The position numbers were made by a program, and so were the translations under genes. 64,000 bases of DNA from contig CM049314.1 of assembly GCA_026874595.1 (NCBI GenBank), positions 68,136,300 to 68,200,299 of the forward strand, given 5' to 3'. Shown piece by piece: positions 35,635-48,515 of this stretch (position 1 is its first letter; every line of letters starts with the position of its first letter). Below the pieces are notes generated by a model. It saw only the letters and a list, made by a program, of their open reading frames with translations, ran no database searches and was not told the DNA's origin. The DNA is from Sipunculus nudus. Its lineage: Eukaryota > Annelida > Sipuncula > Golfingiida > Sipunculidae.

Positions 35635-38510
35635 TTATAATTCTCATGATAGCACAAAGCTTTTTTAAATGATATGTTCATAGGCTTCAACACTCTGGTC
35701 CATCCTGCCCCGCACAGTTCAGTAATTTATTTCTACCTGTGATCTGCAGTGACCATTCTTACACCAATATCTGTTTAAAAAAGTAAAGCACTGGTAACTG
35801 TTTTATTGTTTTATAATTCCAGTTTTAATGTTTTTGTTTTGATATCTGGCCATGTTTTTGTCATTGGAATTTTTTAGCACTGCTGACTAAAAATTCAACT
35901 GAGCAAATCTGAGCAACCTGTTCATTGTCAATTCTCTGTTAGACCATGATACATGATATTTTAAGTACATTCCGGGTCATTCAATTATAGGGTGTTCTTC
36001 AATTTAATCATATTTCAATATATCATGTATATGTCATTTTCTCTTGAAACAGATAAAGACCAAAGTATATTTGAGGTTGAGGAGCTTCACAGTGGTCATG
36101 TGACACTGACAGACAGTGATCATGTGACACCTGGAGTGAGTGATCATGTGACACCTGGAGAGAGTGATCACATGACACCTGAAGAAATTGGTCATGTGAC
36201 ACCAGACAATTTCCTATTGGACTCCATTAAAGATGAAGTTGAAGGTAAAATTATACAATATATACACATTAACCAACATATTTTCAGACTCGTTGTTCCA
36301 ATCAGGCTTAAATGTGTCACCTGCAACCATTTTTGTAAAGGGTCCATCTGTTCATCTTCCTTATGATAAAATCACTCGTATCTCTGCAGTGGTTGGATTA
36401 ATCCTCTTGAAATTTTGCATGTGTTTAGATCTCACATAGCTCTTTCATCATATGCAAAACTGGTGGCGCCGCCTGCAACCATTTTTGCACTGCGTCTGTC
36501 TGTTTTTCTGCCTTGGGAAAAAATCACTTAAATCTCAGCAGTTGTTTGACATGTCTGCTTAAAATTTTGCATGTATATACATCTTGGATAAACATCCTGG
36601 ATTTTGTTGCAGGTGGCGCCATCTACACTTATGTTTACGCTATAGACATCCAGGCTTATATCTCGGGACTGGTTTGATGTATCCTCCTGAATTGTTGAAT
36701 GAGTATAGATCTCACATTGCTCTTTATCATATGCATGCAAAACTGGTGGCGCCACCTGCAACCAGTTTTGCAAAGCGTCCTTTTGTTTTTCTTCTTCCAT
36801 ATAAAATCACTCATTTACAAGCAGTGGTTTGACTTATCTGCCAAACATTTTGCATATTTATACAGCTTGGAAAGCTTTCTGGATTTTGTGGCAGGGGGTG
36901 CCCCCTGCAACCATTTTTGCACAGCGTCCGTCTGTTTGTCTGCAGTGGGTAAAAAATTACTATATATTGGCAGTAGTTTGACTTATCTGCCTGAAATTTT
37001 GCATGTATATTACATCTTGTATTGCTTTCTGGATTTTGTGGCAGGTAGTGCCACCTACATTTATGTTTACGTTGCAGACATCCATGCTTATATCTCAGGA
37101 CTGGTTTGACATATCCCCCTGAAATTTTATATCTGTATAGATCTCACATAGCTCTTTATCATACACAATATTGGTGGCACCACCTGCAACCATTTTTGCA
37201 AAACCACCAAATTCTGTTTTATTATAGCAACTGAATGTTTGAAGTGTTACATTATTACTCCTGTATTTTTAGAGAATGACTTTAATAACAAGAACAAGCG
37301 CAAATTAAGTGATGGATTGGACAGTGGAAATCAGAACAAAAAGCTGTGTGTAGATAAGGTAGATTCCACCATGGGAGAACTGGACATGAATATTCATGGA
37401 AGTTGTACAAAAACAGGATTCACCGACAAAAACACAGAAACTATAAGCGTACAGAGTAACAGCAATGACAGCTTAAAGAAAAGAGACCCAAGCTTTAGGC
37501 CATATAGGGACAAGTTCTTACTGGATAAACCACAGAATGAAGACGGGTACAGAAACAGAATACTCAAAGACAAGGCTAACTGTTCTGATAACTCAGAGTA
37601 TGACAGTTTATGTCTGTCACAAGAGGTCAGTGAAAACTTACCTGTTAAACATAGAACAACTGTGTTTTCAGATGATTCTTATGATAGCTTAAAGCTGTCA
37701 CAAATGGATTCATTCAAAGTCTGCAGTATTGAACCCAACAGTATTGATATCAGCGAGTCATATGACACCCTTGGATTGTCACAGGAGAGTTTCACAGGAT
37801 TACATGACGATTATGAAAAGAAATCTAAAAAACAGAATTTTGATGGAGAACCCAAAGATATTGTTTATGGTGCAAAAGGTATTCTTCTTGATAAATTTGA
37901 TGAAATTTCACAGGTACAGCTAGAAAAAAATGAGAAAGATTTCAAAAAGAAATGTGATGCCAATATGGGCACTGCAGCAAGCAGGCATACAGATAAAGAA
38001 AACGTGAAAAGTCACAGTGACATAAGGCAGGCTGTACAGCCTGAACAGTCTGAAAACAGAATGATGCATCATTCCAGGAAATATGTAGACAATGTAAGTA
38101 AAAAAGGTTCAAGTCAGGAAACAGGCAGGAGCCAGAGATCTAAAGAAAAGAACTCGTTAAGTATTTTAGGACTTTCTGGATTTGGATCCAGAAGGACCAT
38201 CAAAAGATCCAGTGATGGATCCAGTGAAGAAGATCAAAGTACTTGTCTTAATCCAAAACAAAGAAGTCTTAAGCTTAACGACCAAGGATTTCAGGAATCA
38301 GAATTTAATTCTACCAAAGGTGGTCAACAGACTCTTCAAAATTCACCAGTAGATTCTGACCTTGGTGATTATGACACTTTGGGATTAGATGATTCTGAGG
38401 ATGTTTCCATGAAAGCCTATACATGTGATAAATATAAGAAACATGAAGGCTGTTCCAGGACGTCTAAATTATCTTCTGAACAAGATTATTATGACACACT
38501 TGGTATATAA
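33108..38510 (+). CDS. AUNIP: AUNIP-like protein (Aurora A / ninein-interacting, DNA-end resection factor homologue)
   Basis: Four exons: 33108-33188, 34021-34177, 36053-36244 and 37273-38510, GT-AG introns, consistent phases, 555 residues. The N-terminus matches vertebrate AUNIP in order: CDTWLSTSNRKK (C..WL....K-basic), KPVIPRPK, VYQMLFTQTKM (human IYFTQ region) and QTSIMSFL at 59-66, in the place of human QRSIASFF, a PCNA-interacting (PIP-box) type motif with FL instead of FF. Exon 3 encodes about five tandem eight-residue repeats like SDHVTPGE. The long last exon is hydrophilic and probably disordered, with YD(S/T)Lx(L/I) motifs at 253, 280, 307, 510 and 550, three followed by SQ. In vertebrates AUNIP binds Aurora A and ninein at centrosomes and promotes DNA-end resection in homologous recombination. 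Homology rests on the N-terminal ~40 residues; the rest is lineage-specific and longer than human (357 aa). Confidence 0.75.
33361..33391. repeat. Poly-G tract
   Basis: About 30 consecutive G in intron 1 of the AUNIP-like gene. The length may be unreliable. Confidence 0.9.
34330..34485 (-). mobile_element. tRNA-derived SINE family, copy 3
   Basis: On the minus strand the order is GTAGAGAATC, TCAATTCTCACC, CCCTACCCAGGGTGAGCGC, TGCAAGCTTAATGGGCAG and AAGTGCACC, matching the B-box region and body of the SINE at 9300 with more divergence. It lies in intron 2 of the AUNIP-like gene. Confidence 0.5.
35361..35450. repeat. (TA)n microsatellite
   Basis: Ninety bases of uninterrupted TA in intron 2 of the AUNIP-like gene, the longest in the window. 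A CA/TA tract follows at about 35596-35633. Confidence 0.95.
36290..37215. repeat. Tandem repeats carrying GGTGGCGCC(A/G)CC in AUNIP intron 3
   Basis: Recurring blocks hold CACCTGCAACCATTTTTGCA, TCTGTCTGTTT and AAATTTTGCATGTATA. The GGTGGCGCC core is near 36466, 36613 and 36749, with decayed forms near 36895 and 37172. The same blocks recur at 47485-48200, so this is a piece of the large element there. It fills most of the 1-kb intron and stops shortly before the exon 4 acceptor. Confidence 0.75.
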
Positions 38511-38744
38511 TTTTACTTGAAGACCAAAAACTTAACTTTTTTCTATTTTTGTATCTGAGAGTATTTTTAATATATATATTAGATTATTTAAATTTCGTAA
38601 TTGATGGTTCTGAGATTTAGTATTAAGTAAGAGGTCATTGAAGTTCTGCCATCAGCTGGTTTACCCCCTTGTATGCCAGTGCCATCTAGTGTTCATTGAA
38701 CAAATGTGTTTTTAAAGGTGCTCATTCACGTACCTCTTGATAAA

Positions 38745-38850
38745 GAATTTATGTGATTTCTTGCCTCCTCTGTGTATATATTAATGATTTAAGGGTAATT
38801 CTTGTCATGATAAGTTCTTATAATGCCTCCATGAAGGATGTATGAACTTG
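38745..38850 (+). repeat. Interspersed repeat family A, copy 3 (5' half)
   Basis: AATTTATGTGATTTCTTGCC, CTCTGTGTATATATTAA and GGTAATTCTTGTCATGATAA match copies at 10775, 12190 and 50235. Confidence 0.5.
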
Positions 38851-38889
38851 TTTATCAATTACATGAATGTAAAGACAGCAGATGTAGAT

Positions 38890-40110
38890 GTGGCACGTTT
38901 TGAAACCGTAAGACCTAGGAATCCAAAATTCGGCATAATGTTAGATGTCCCCAAGATCTCCTACCAAGCCAAAAACTGGGTCTTTGGGACTTTGTTCCTT
39001 TGAGAAATTAAGGAAAAACCTCAATTTTTTATTAAAAACCTATTTTCACTCTTCAGGACTGCCCAATATCAAAACTACTCATCTGTTTTTCCTCATATTT
39101 ACCATAAATATTCCCCTATATAGTTCCTATGTACATGCCAGAAATTATGTCTGTATTATATAATTTAAAAAAAGTTATGGGCCCAAACATAATGCATTTT
39201 GTAAAAAATCAGATAAGATATTTGTTCACTTAACACAAAACATATTAAAGCTGTGGACTTTTTTTCCAGTAATATAACTTTAATTAATCAAAATTAAATT
39301 GTATACCCAAAATTGATCAAAATCTTATAATTTTTTTGAAATATTAACAAAAATAAAAATTGGTACCTTAAATTTTGCCGAACTTTGACCATGGCACGTT
39401 TTTTTCCTGTAAGTACTGTGGATTTAATTTTCACAGCATGTTTTTGTTAGCATTTTGTCTGTTAACACCAAAAATTTGAAACCAGTTGATCAAAAACTGT
39501 AGATTTTATTCAGGTTTTCAAACACCATGTAACATATTGTTTACAACAAGCTAGTGTTATGCAGTTTGCAAGAGCTCAGCTCCCGAACTTTAACTCTCAG
39601 TTCCTAAAATCTGCCATACAATTAGATGTCTCCAAAATCCCCTACTATGCCAAGAATTTGGTCACTAGGACTTAATATCTTTGTGATATTAATGAAAACT
39701 TCATTTTCCCATTAAAAACCCATTGTTACACTTTAAGACTGCTTAATATCAAAACCACTGATCTGACTTTAATCATATATAATATACACATTTTTCTATA
39801 CATTCTCCATGCACATACCAGAAATGATGTCAGTATTGCGTAATTGTTATGGGCCCAAACATAATGCACTTTGTAAAAAATCAAGAAATATATTTACTCC
39901 CTTAACAAGAGGATTGCTGAAGCTAGAGATTTTTTGTCAGGGATGTAACATTATTTAATCAAGATTCACTTGAATACCCAAAATTAGTTCTGAATTATTC
40001 AAATTTTATAAGTTATTAGTATAAATATAAAATTAGTACCTTAAATTTTGCCCAATTTTGACCATGGCACGTTTGTTTCCTGTGAGCACTTGATATAATT
40101 TTCATATCAT
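38890..40110. repeat. Direct duplication, two diverged copies of ~540 bp offset ~680 bp
   Basis: Copy 1 (38890-39430) and copy 2 (39570-40110) share GATGTCCCCAAGATCTCCTA / GATGTCTCCAAAATCCCCTA, TTAAAAACC, AATATCAAAAC and a closing TTTGACCATGGCACGTTT. They are clearly homologous but diverged. No coding potential seen. Confidence 0.7.
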
Positions 40111-41299
40111 GCACACGTAAGGATTTCAGCTTTTTAGGTTAGAAATCAGAAAGAAATTGGCCAAAAATTGTAGCTTTTATTAATGTTTTTATGAGACCAT
40201 GTCAGACCTTAGCTCTCCCGAGCCCCTCTTGAGTCACCTGTATGTTGACCTTGTTGACCTTTCATCAAATTATGCACGCTTGACACGAGGCATACACTGG
40301 GGCAGCCAGGCAGCTTATGGCCAGCCACAGTTGATCCAGGTGTCCAACCCAACTCATCTATAGTAGTTTTAACTAACAACATAACAATAAACAATAAATT
40401 AATAAATTTTTATTGGTTTTTAATAACAAATAAAAGAAAAATGGAAAAGGAATTTGTTAGTTGATAATAACAGGAAATTAACTTGCAGTCACTGATGATA
40501 TAAGAATCTTGTATTGATTGATACAATGTCACGTATTCCAAATAACACCGTGCAGTCACCTATGGTATTTTTCAGTGAAATTTTAATGATAAAAAAATAA
40601 ATCATATTATTCATTACTAATCATTAGGGATCATATGAAGGAAATTAATGATAGCAAAGATGCAGTTGATAATATTAATCTAGATTCCTGCTGTGTCTAG
40701 TGTGTACATTGATGTGAAATTAGTCCAAAATAAATATATTACATTTATTTTTTTAATATGAATAAAAGCCATAAAACCAGGTACTTATGATCATTATTTA
40801 AATATGTGAATTTTGTATATTCTGGATTCTCAACATCATTGTTTGGTGAAAACTGAATAAATACCAGACATGGTGCGAATACTTTGCAAATGTATTTGAA
40901 TACGAATATGAATATGTACTCCATTATAAAATTTCTTGCATAAGAATGGGAATTCATGTAAAAATGAAAGTATATGAATACCAGTGCAAATACTTTCAAA
41001 ATGTATTCATGAATGCATTCATGAATATATTCTTTGATATTATTTTAATAATCATTTCAGTTGTACTTTATTTTAAAAAACCATACGATTCTCTTATTAT
41101 TTTTAATAAAAATTATATTTGGGACAATTTGTAATTATTTTTTAATAAATAGTTATGAATGAAATCAATCCTCTTCCCTGTCTCCAAAGATACTATCAAA
41201 ATTATACATAAGCTAAACACCCACAACTCATAATACAGCTTATATTTATTTCCACACAAAACAAGCATGTGCCTCATTTCTAAATCATATTTTTTTATC

Positions 41300-41412
41300 A
41301 TATATAACAGCTGAGCGCCGTGACCCATGGGTCCCTTGTTTTACTATTTTGTTGGGCCCCACATATTTTAAACATGTTGATATAAACAAAACAAGCAGCC
41401 TGTGTGGTTATA
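41300..41412 (+). repeat. End fragments: large-element terminus plus family A 3' end
   Basis: 41308-41340 reads CAGCTGAGCGCCGTGACCCA then TGGGTCCCTTGTTTT, the same terminus as at 48481-48515. It is followed at 41345-41412 by GGGCCCCACATATTTTAAAC and ATATAAACAAAACAAGC, the 3' end of interspersed family A. Confidence 0.5.
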
Positions 41413-41427
41413 TCCATGTTTTCTGGC

Positions 41428-42985
41428 CTACTTTTAGCTCAGCTAACTGTAAGTCAACTGCGGTATAGGAATGGTGCTTTGTCCCTCATCCGTCCGGCCG
41501 CCCGGTCGTCCGTTAGCACGGCACAAATTGTAACTATTGGACCTAGGAACTTCTAAGTAAAAATTATGGTAGGTCAATGTAAAATCTCCTTTAGAAACCT
41601 GAAATAAGGTCACTGTGACCTATATTCTCCGAGCTATGGGGCTTGAAAGTACCCCCTAGAATAAAAAATTTGATACAAAACCTTAACTTGAAAATTAATG
41701 CATGGATTGTCATGAATCTTGCCTTGAATATTGACCATGACTAGTTTTGTCAGCTGAAAAGTGGTGGCGCCAACTGTATTTTTTGTTATTTTAACAAATG
41801 TTTTTCTATTTTTTTACTATAAAATGACAAAAGGCATGTCAATTTCTCAGCTGTGTTGCATCTAGCATCCCAAAACCTGATGTGTTTACTGATCACAAGT
41901 GGAAGCTCTTGAGTAATCACTCTGTCTGTCTGTTTGTCTGTCTGTCCTTCCTTCTGTCCATCAACACAAATTTGTTTCCAGTTGGTAACTACAGGTTGGA
42001 TTGACATACAGATTTCAAACTTGACTTTAATATGGCCCACCACTAAAGCAACACCCTATATAATTTTTGGGTCATGAGGTTCAAGGTCACAAGACTCACT
42101 TATTAAAAAAGAATATGGCTGCATTTTAAGCCAAGCTTTTCATCCCAAACTTTCCATCTTGCACATTTAGCTGATTTGCCAGTATAGGAAGAGCATAAAT
42201 GAATTTGGGGTCACAAGGTCAAACATCAAGGTTACATGGGTGGCGGGCCATCTGTTTACAAATTAGTTTCTAGATGATGTTTCTTCAATTTTGTTTATGT
42301 TGGTTTCAACTTAACTTATATATGGTTCACCACTAAAGTAAGAACCATGTTGTTTTGGGGTTCAAAGGTCAAGGTCACAGGACCCATTTCTTTAAAAAGA
42401 ATGTGTATGCATTTCAAGCCAAACTTTTCATCGCAAACCTTCTATCTTCAGGATATTGCTAACCTGCCAATAGGGGAACATTCTATTCGATTTGGGATCT
42501 TAGGGTCAAGGTCAAAGGGCCCATCCATTCACAAATTAGTTTATGTATGATAATTTTGCTTTTGATAGACAGATTGGCTTCAAACTTGTTTTTTTTTATA
42601 CCTACCACTTAAATAAATTCATTTTGATTTTCAGGGTCCAGAGATCAAAGTTGAAGGTCACAGGAGCCACATCTTTAAAAAGATTGTGGATGCACTGTAA
42701 ATCAAACTTTTCATCCCAAACTTTCCATCTTTCACACATGGCTTACTTGCCCAAAGTGAGGAAATCTGTAGAATTTGAGGTTACCTGTTCAGAGGTCAAG
42801 GGTCACTTTTTAATAGATTGTTACAAAAATCTAAATGCTGCAAGTTCAAGGATAATAAGTTCCAGGATTTTTTGGTCACAAGGTCATTGGTTAAGGTCAC
42901 AGGACTGTCACTCTGAAAAATCTCTTTAAAAATATCCTTATAGACAAATTCAGCTTACCGTAGAGACCCATGGGCCCCTAGTTAT
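41428..42985 (+). repeat. Interspersed element, short copy of the 43425-48515 family
   Basis: Starts TTTTAGCTCAGCTAACTGTA with a run of CCGTCC-like words, carries GGTGGCGCCAACTGTATTTT near 41764, and ends near GAGACCCATGGGCCCCTAG. The interior has three diverged blocks with AAGGTCAAGGTCACAGGACC-like wording. No ORF. Confidence 0.6.
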
Positions 42986-43424
42986 AAAAGCTCCAAGGTA
43001 ATACCTTTAGATTATAAAGGTCAGATAGGTGATTGGCCCCCTTTAAAACATGTTTGTGACAGATCATCCTGGGTACAAGCTTTCTTGTGTATGGACGTGT
43101 TATCAGTATGAACCAAATGTGTTAACTCATCCAAGGGTATGAACTATCTTACGAATCTCTGAACTCTGACTATGGGGGTCCGTGTTAGAGCTTATTCTCC
43201 TAATTGAAAAAAAAATATGAACATTTCTTTTAGATCTCAAAATCACTGCAAAGGTGTAAATTTGTCTATAAAAAGCGGTAAATAATTTCTTCAGATTTAA
43301 TCCCTACATGTATATAGGTAGCAGAACTTGCAAAAAACATATCTCAAATAAATCCAAAAGTTGTTGTAAATGCATATTATACACATAACATATGCATTAT
43401 CTAATGGCTGGTTCGGTGGTTTTT

Positions 43425-46400
43425 TAGCTCAGCTGACTTTCAGTCAAGCTGAGCTATAGCGATCACTCTTTGTCCGTCGTCCGTCTGTCCGTCCGTCTGT
43501 CCGTCTGTTTGTTAACCTGGCACAAATTGCAACCGCTGGACTTAGAATCTTGTAACTTTACATTCTGAGAGGTAAATGAAAAATCTCCTTGGAAACCAGA
43601 AATTAGGTCTCTGTTACCCATATCCTTTGAGCTATGGGGACCCAAAGTACCCCCCAGAAAAGTAAAAAATTTCATACAAAAACTTCAATATCTCATTAAC
43701 TACTTGACTGATGGTCATGATTTTTGGCATACATATTTATCATGAGATGTTCCATCAGTTCCTGAGGACTGGTGGCGCCATCTGTATTTTTCGATTTTTT
43801 ACGAATTTTTTTCACTATTTTTGATACGTTTAAAAATGTGAACATCTGTTAACAAGGCACAAATCGTAACGACTGGACCTAGAATCTTCATTATCGACAC
43901 ACTGAGAGACCTATGAAAAGTCTCCATGGAAACCAGAAATTAGGTCTCTGTTACCCATATCCTTCCAGCTATTGGGCCCCAAAGTACCCCCCAGAAAAGT
44001 AAAAAAATTCATGCAAAAACTTCAATATCTCATTAAATACTTGACTGATGGTCATGATTTTTGGCATACATATTGATCATGAGATGTTCCATCACTTCCT
44101 GCAGACTGGTGGCGCCACCTATATCGTTCAATTTTTTACTAATTTTTTTCTCTATTTTTGAGACCTTTCAAAATGTAAACATCTGTTAACAAGGCACAAA
44201 TCGTAAAGACTGGACATAGAATCTTAATTCTTGACACACTGAGAGGTCCATGAAAAATATCCTTGGAAACCAGAAATTAGGTCTCTGTTAACCATATCCT
44301 TTGAGCTATGGGGCCCCAAAGTACCCCCCAGAGTAGTAAAAAATTTCATACAAAAACTTCAATATCTCAATAACTACATCACTGATGGTCATGATTTTTG
44401 GCATACATATTGATTATGAGATGTTCCATCAGTTCCTGCAGACTGGTGGCGCCACCTGTATTGTTCGATTTTTCACGATTTTTTTCCTCTATTTTTGAGA
44501 CCTTTAAGGATGCTGTCATCTGTTAACGTGGCACAAATCGTAACAACTGGACCTAGAATCTTCATTCTTGACATGCTGAAAGGTCCATGAAAAATCTCCT
44601 TGGAAACCAGAAATAGGGGTCTCTGTTGCCCATATCCTTCGAGCTATGGGGCCCCAAAGTACCCCCCCCAGAGTAGTCAAAAATTTCATACAAAAACTTC
44701 AAAATCTCATTAACTACTTGACTGATGGTCATGATATTTGGCATACATATTGATCATGAGATGTTCCATCAGTTCCTGAGGACTGGTGGCGCCACCTGTA
44801 TTTTTTCGATTTTTTACGAATTTTTTTCTCTCTTTTAGATACGTTTAAAAATGTGAACATCTGATAACAAGGCACAAATCGTAACGACTGGACCTAGAAT
44901 CTTCATTATCGACACTCTGAGAGACCTATGAAAAGTCTCCAAGGAAACCAGAAATTAGGTCTCTGTTACCCATATCCTTCCAGCTATGGGGCCCCAAAGT
45001 ACCCCCCAGAAAAGTAAAAAAATTCATGCAAAAACTTCAATATCTCATTAAATACTTGACTGATGGTCATGATTTTTGGCATACATATTGATCATGAGAT
45101 GTTCCATCACTTCCTGCAGACTGGTGGCGCCACCTATATAGTTCAATTTTTTACTAATTTTTTTCTCTATTTTTGAGACCTTTCAAAATGTGAACATCTG
45201 TTAACAAGGCACAAATCGTTAAGACTGGACCTAGAATCTTAATTCTTGACACACTGAGAGGTCCATGAAAAATATCCTTGGAAACCAGAAAGTAGGTCTC
45301 TGTTAACCATATCCTTCGAGCTATGGGGACCCAAAGTACCCCCCAGAGTAGTAAAAAATTTCATACAAAAACTTCAATATCTCAATAACTACATCACTGA
45401 TGGTCATGATTTTTGGCATATATATTGATTATGAGATGTTCCATCAGTTCCTTTAGACTGGTGGCGCCACCTGTATTGTTCGATTTTTCACGATTTTTTT
45501 CCTCTATTTTTGAGACCTTTAAGGATGCTGTCATCTGTTAACATGGCAAAAATCGTAAAGACTGGACCTAGAATCTTCATTCTTGACACACTGAGAGACC
45601 TATGAAAAGTCTCCATGGAAACCAGAAATTAGGTCTCTGTTACCTATATTCTTTGAGCTATGGGGCCCCAAAGTACCCCCAAGAAAAGTAAAAAATTCCA
45701 TACAAAAACTTCAATATCTCATTAACTTCTTGACTGATGGTCATGATTTGTGGCATACATATTGATCATGAGATGTGTCATCACTTCCTGCAGAGTGGTG
45801 GCGCCACCTGTATGGTTGGATTTTTTAATGAATTTTTTCTCTATTTTTGAGACCTTTCAAAATGTGAACATCTGTTAACAAGGCAAAAATCGTAAAAACT
45901 GGACCTAGAATCTTAATTCTTGACACACTGAAAGGTCCATGAAAAATCTCCTTGGAAACCAGAAATAGGGGTCTCTGTTACCCATATTCTTTGAGCTATG
46001 GGGCCCCAAAGTACCCCCAAGAAAAGTAAAAAATTTCATACAAAAACTTCAATATCTCAATAACTACATCACTGATGGTCATGATTTTCGGCATACATAT
46101 TGATCATGAGATGTTCCATCAGTTCCTGCAGACTGGTGGCGCCACCTATATTGTTTGATTTTTTTACGATTTCTTCCTCTATTTTTGAGACCTTTAAGGA
46201 TGCTGTCATCTGTTAACATAGCATAAATCGTAACGACTGCCCCTAGAATATTCATTCTTGACACACTGAGAGACCTATGAAAAGTCTCCATGGAAACCAG
46301 AAATTAGGTCTCTGTTACCCATATCCATCGCGATATGGGGCCCCAAAGTACCCCCCAGAGTAGTCAAAAAATTCATACAAAAACTCCACTATCTCAATAA

Positions 46401-48515
46401 CTACATCACTGATGGTCATGATTTTTGGCATACATATTGATCAAGGGGTGTTTCATCAGTTCTTGCAGACTGGTGGCACAACCTGTATTTGTTCGGGTTT
46501 TTTTTATGATTTTTTCCTCTATTTTTGAGACCTTTAAGGATGCTGTCATCTGTTAGCGTGGCACAAATCGTAACGACTGGACCTAGAATCTTCATTCTCG
46601 ATACACTGAGAGACCTATGAAAAGTCTCCATGGAAACCAGAAATTAGGTCTCTGTTACCCATATCCTTCGAGCTATAGGGCCCCAAAGTACCCCCCAGAG
46701 TAGTCAAACATTTCATACAAAATCTTCAATATCTCAATAACTACAACACTGATGGGCATGATTTTCGGCATACGTATTGATCATGAGCTTTTCCATCAGT
46801 TTCTGCAGACTGGGTGCGCCACCTCTATTTTTTTCAAATTTTTACGAATTTTTTTTCTCTTTTTTTGAGACCTTTAAAGATGTGGTTATCTGTCAACAGG
46901 GTACAAATTGCAACAACTGGACCTAGAAACTTCATTCTTGTCATGCAAGGAGGCCCATGAAGAGTGCCTGTGGAAACTTGAAATTAGGTCTCTGTTACCC
47001 ATATCCTTCAAGCTATAGGACTCTGAAGTATCACTCAGAATAATGGACAATTTGATACAAAAGCTGAAGTATCTGAACAACTTATGCGGAGATCACCATG
47101 ATTCTTTGCATGGATATTGCCCATTAAGTGTTTTTATTAGTTTCTGCAGCTTGGTGGAGCCACCTGTATTTTTGTATCCTCCAAAACGAAGTTTTGCAGA
47201 TACTATGTTTTTGACCGGGTTCCTCCGCAGCTGCCACGTTTGTTTCCAGAGAGCTCCTCTAAGAAAAATGGACCGATTTTTCCGAAACTTACACCAATTA
47301 TCTAGTCACATGTGAACTAGTGCCTAACCAATTTGTGTTGACCTCTGACCTTTCCTCTCTATCCAGCGTCCATTTGTGCGTCTGTTTCCACACATTAACC
47401 CTCATCTCGGGAACCGATTGACCAATCAGGAAATAAAATTTATACAAATGTAGCCCTTGGATTGCTTTATAACATACACAAAAATGGTGGCGCCACCTGT
47501 AACCGTGTTTGCACAGTGTCCATCTGTTCATCTGCCTTGGGTTAAAATCACTCATATCTCTGCAGTGAATTGACTAATTCACCTGAAATTCGGCATGCAT
47601 ATACATCCAGGATAGCTTTTGATTTTATGACAGATGGCACCACCTACATTCACGTTCAAGCTGATCACATCCAAGCTCATATCTCAGGAACCGTTTGACC
47701 GATTGGGCCAAAATTTTGCATGTGTATAGATATCACATAGCTCTTTATCATACGCAAAACTGTTTTTGCACAGCGTCTGTCTGTTTTCTGCCGTGGGATA
47801 ATTGTCACTCATATCTCGGCAGTGGTTTGACATATCTGCCTAAAATTTTGCAGTTTTATACATCCTGGATAGCTTTCTTGATTTTATGACAGGTGGCGCC
47901 ACCTACTTTCTAGTTTACGCTGCAGACATCCGAGCTCATTTCTCGGGAACCGTTTGAACAATTGGGCCAAAATTTTGCATGTGTATAGATCTCACATAGG
48001 TCTTTATCATACACAAAACTGGAGGGGCCACCTGCAACCATTTTTGCACAGCGTCTGTCTGTTTGTCTGCCGTTGGCTAAAATCACTCATATACATGTAG
48101 TGGTTTGACTTTTCTGCCTAAAATTTTGCATATGTATACAACTTGGACAGCTTTCTGGATTTGTGGTAGGTGGCACAACCTACATACACATTTAGGCTGC
48201 AGACATCCATGCTAATATGCAACATACCTCACTCTATTTCCCCTTGCCACTCAATCCATGCCTCACTTCAACCGTTCCACTCTGATTTTGGCGAATACAC
48301 GTGGTCACTTGTCGGCTACCCGTATTCTAGTTTTTAAAGTTTACACATTTTTTCTCTATTTTTGAGATATATAAATAAAGACTAAATCTTGGCCTGTTGG
48401 TTAATCTGTTTGATGCTTCAGTTGAATGGGTATATACTACCATTCTGATGATAAAATTTCCTTTAGCGAATCTCTTCCCTGTCAGCTGAGCGACATGGCC
48501 CATGGGTCACTTGTT
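43425..48515 (+). repeat. 5-kb interspersed element containing a 338-bp tandem array
   Basis: Left edge TTTTAGCTCAGCTGACTTTC then GAGCTATAGCGATCACTC and many CCGTCTGTCC words; right edge GTCAGCTGAGCGACATGGCC then CATGGGTCACTTGTTTTT. Between them are the 338-bp array (about 43440-47170) and about 1 kb of GGTGGCGCCACC-bearing blocks shared with AUNIP intron 3. No reading frame has coding character. The edges recur at 41300 and 41428, which marks this as a dispersed family. Its class is unknown. Confidence 0.65.
43440..47170 (+). repeat. 338-bp satellite-like tandem array, eleven units
   Basis: The GGTGGCGCC core recurs at 43771, 44108, 44445, 44785, 45123, 45460, 45797 and 46135, with decayed forms at 46472, 46812 and 47153, so spacing is 337-341 bp. 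Each unit also holds CACAAATCGTAACGACTGGA, AGAATCTT, GGTCTCTGTTACCCATATCC and TCAATATCTCA. Units three apart are more alike than neighbours, giving a ~1014-bp higher-order period. Short reading frames here are by-products. Confidence 0.9.

Larger units (their letters stand above)
38511..43420. other. Intergenic repeats downstream of the AUNIP-like gene
   Basis: No coding exon recognised. It contains an interspersed family A copy (38745-38850), a diverged direct duplication (38890-40110), an AT-rich stretch at 40400-41300, and one copy of the GGTGGCGCC-bearing element at about 41428-42985. Confidence 0.5.

Noticed and set aside
36699-37109. 136-codon open frame in AUNIP intron 3
   Set aside because: It is made of the GGTGGCGCC-bearing tandem repeat and disagrees with the clean splice sites on either side.
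46079-46631. Two similar minus-strand frames beginning METFHRSLSVSRM
   Set aside because: They are the same frame in two neighbouring 338-bp satellite units, so the similarity comes from the repeat.
43440-47170. CRISPR-like or rRNA-like regular repeats
   Set aside because: Units are 338 bp with no unique spacers, and nothing resembles rRNA; this is a eukaryotic satellite-type array.
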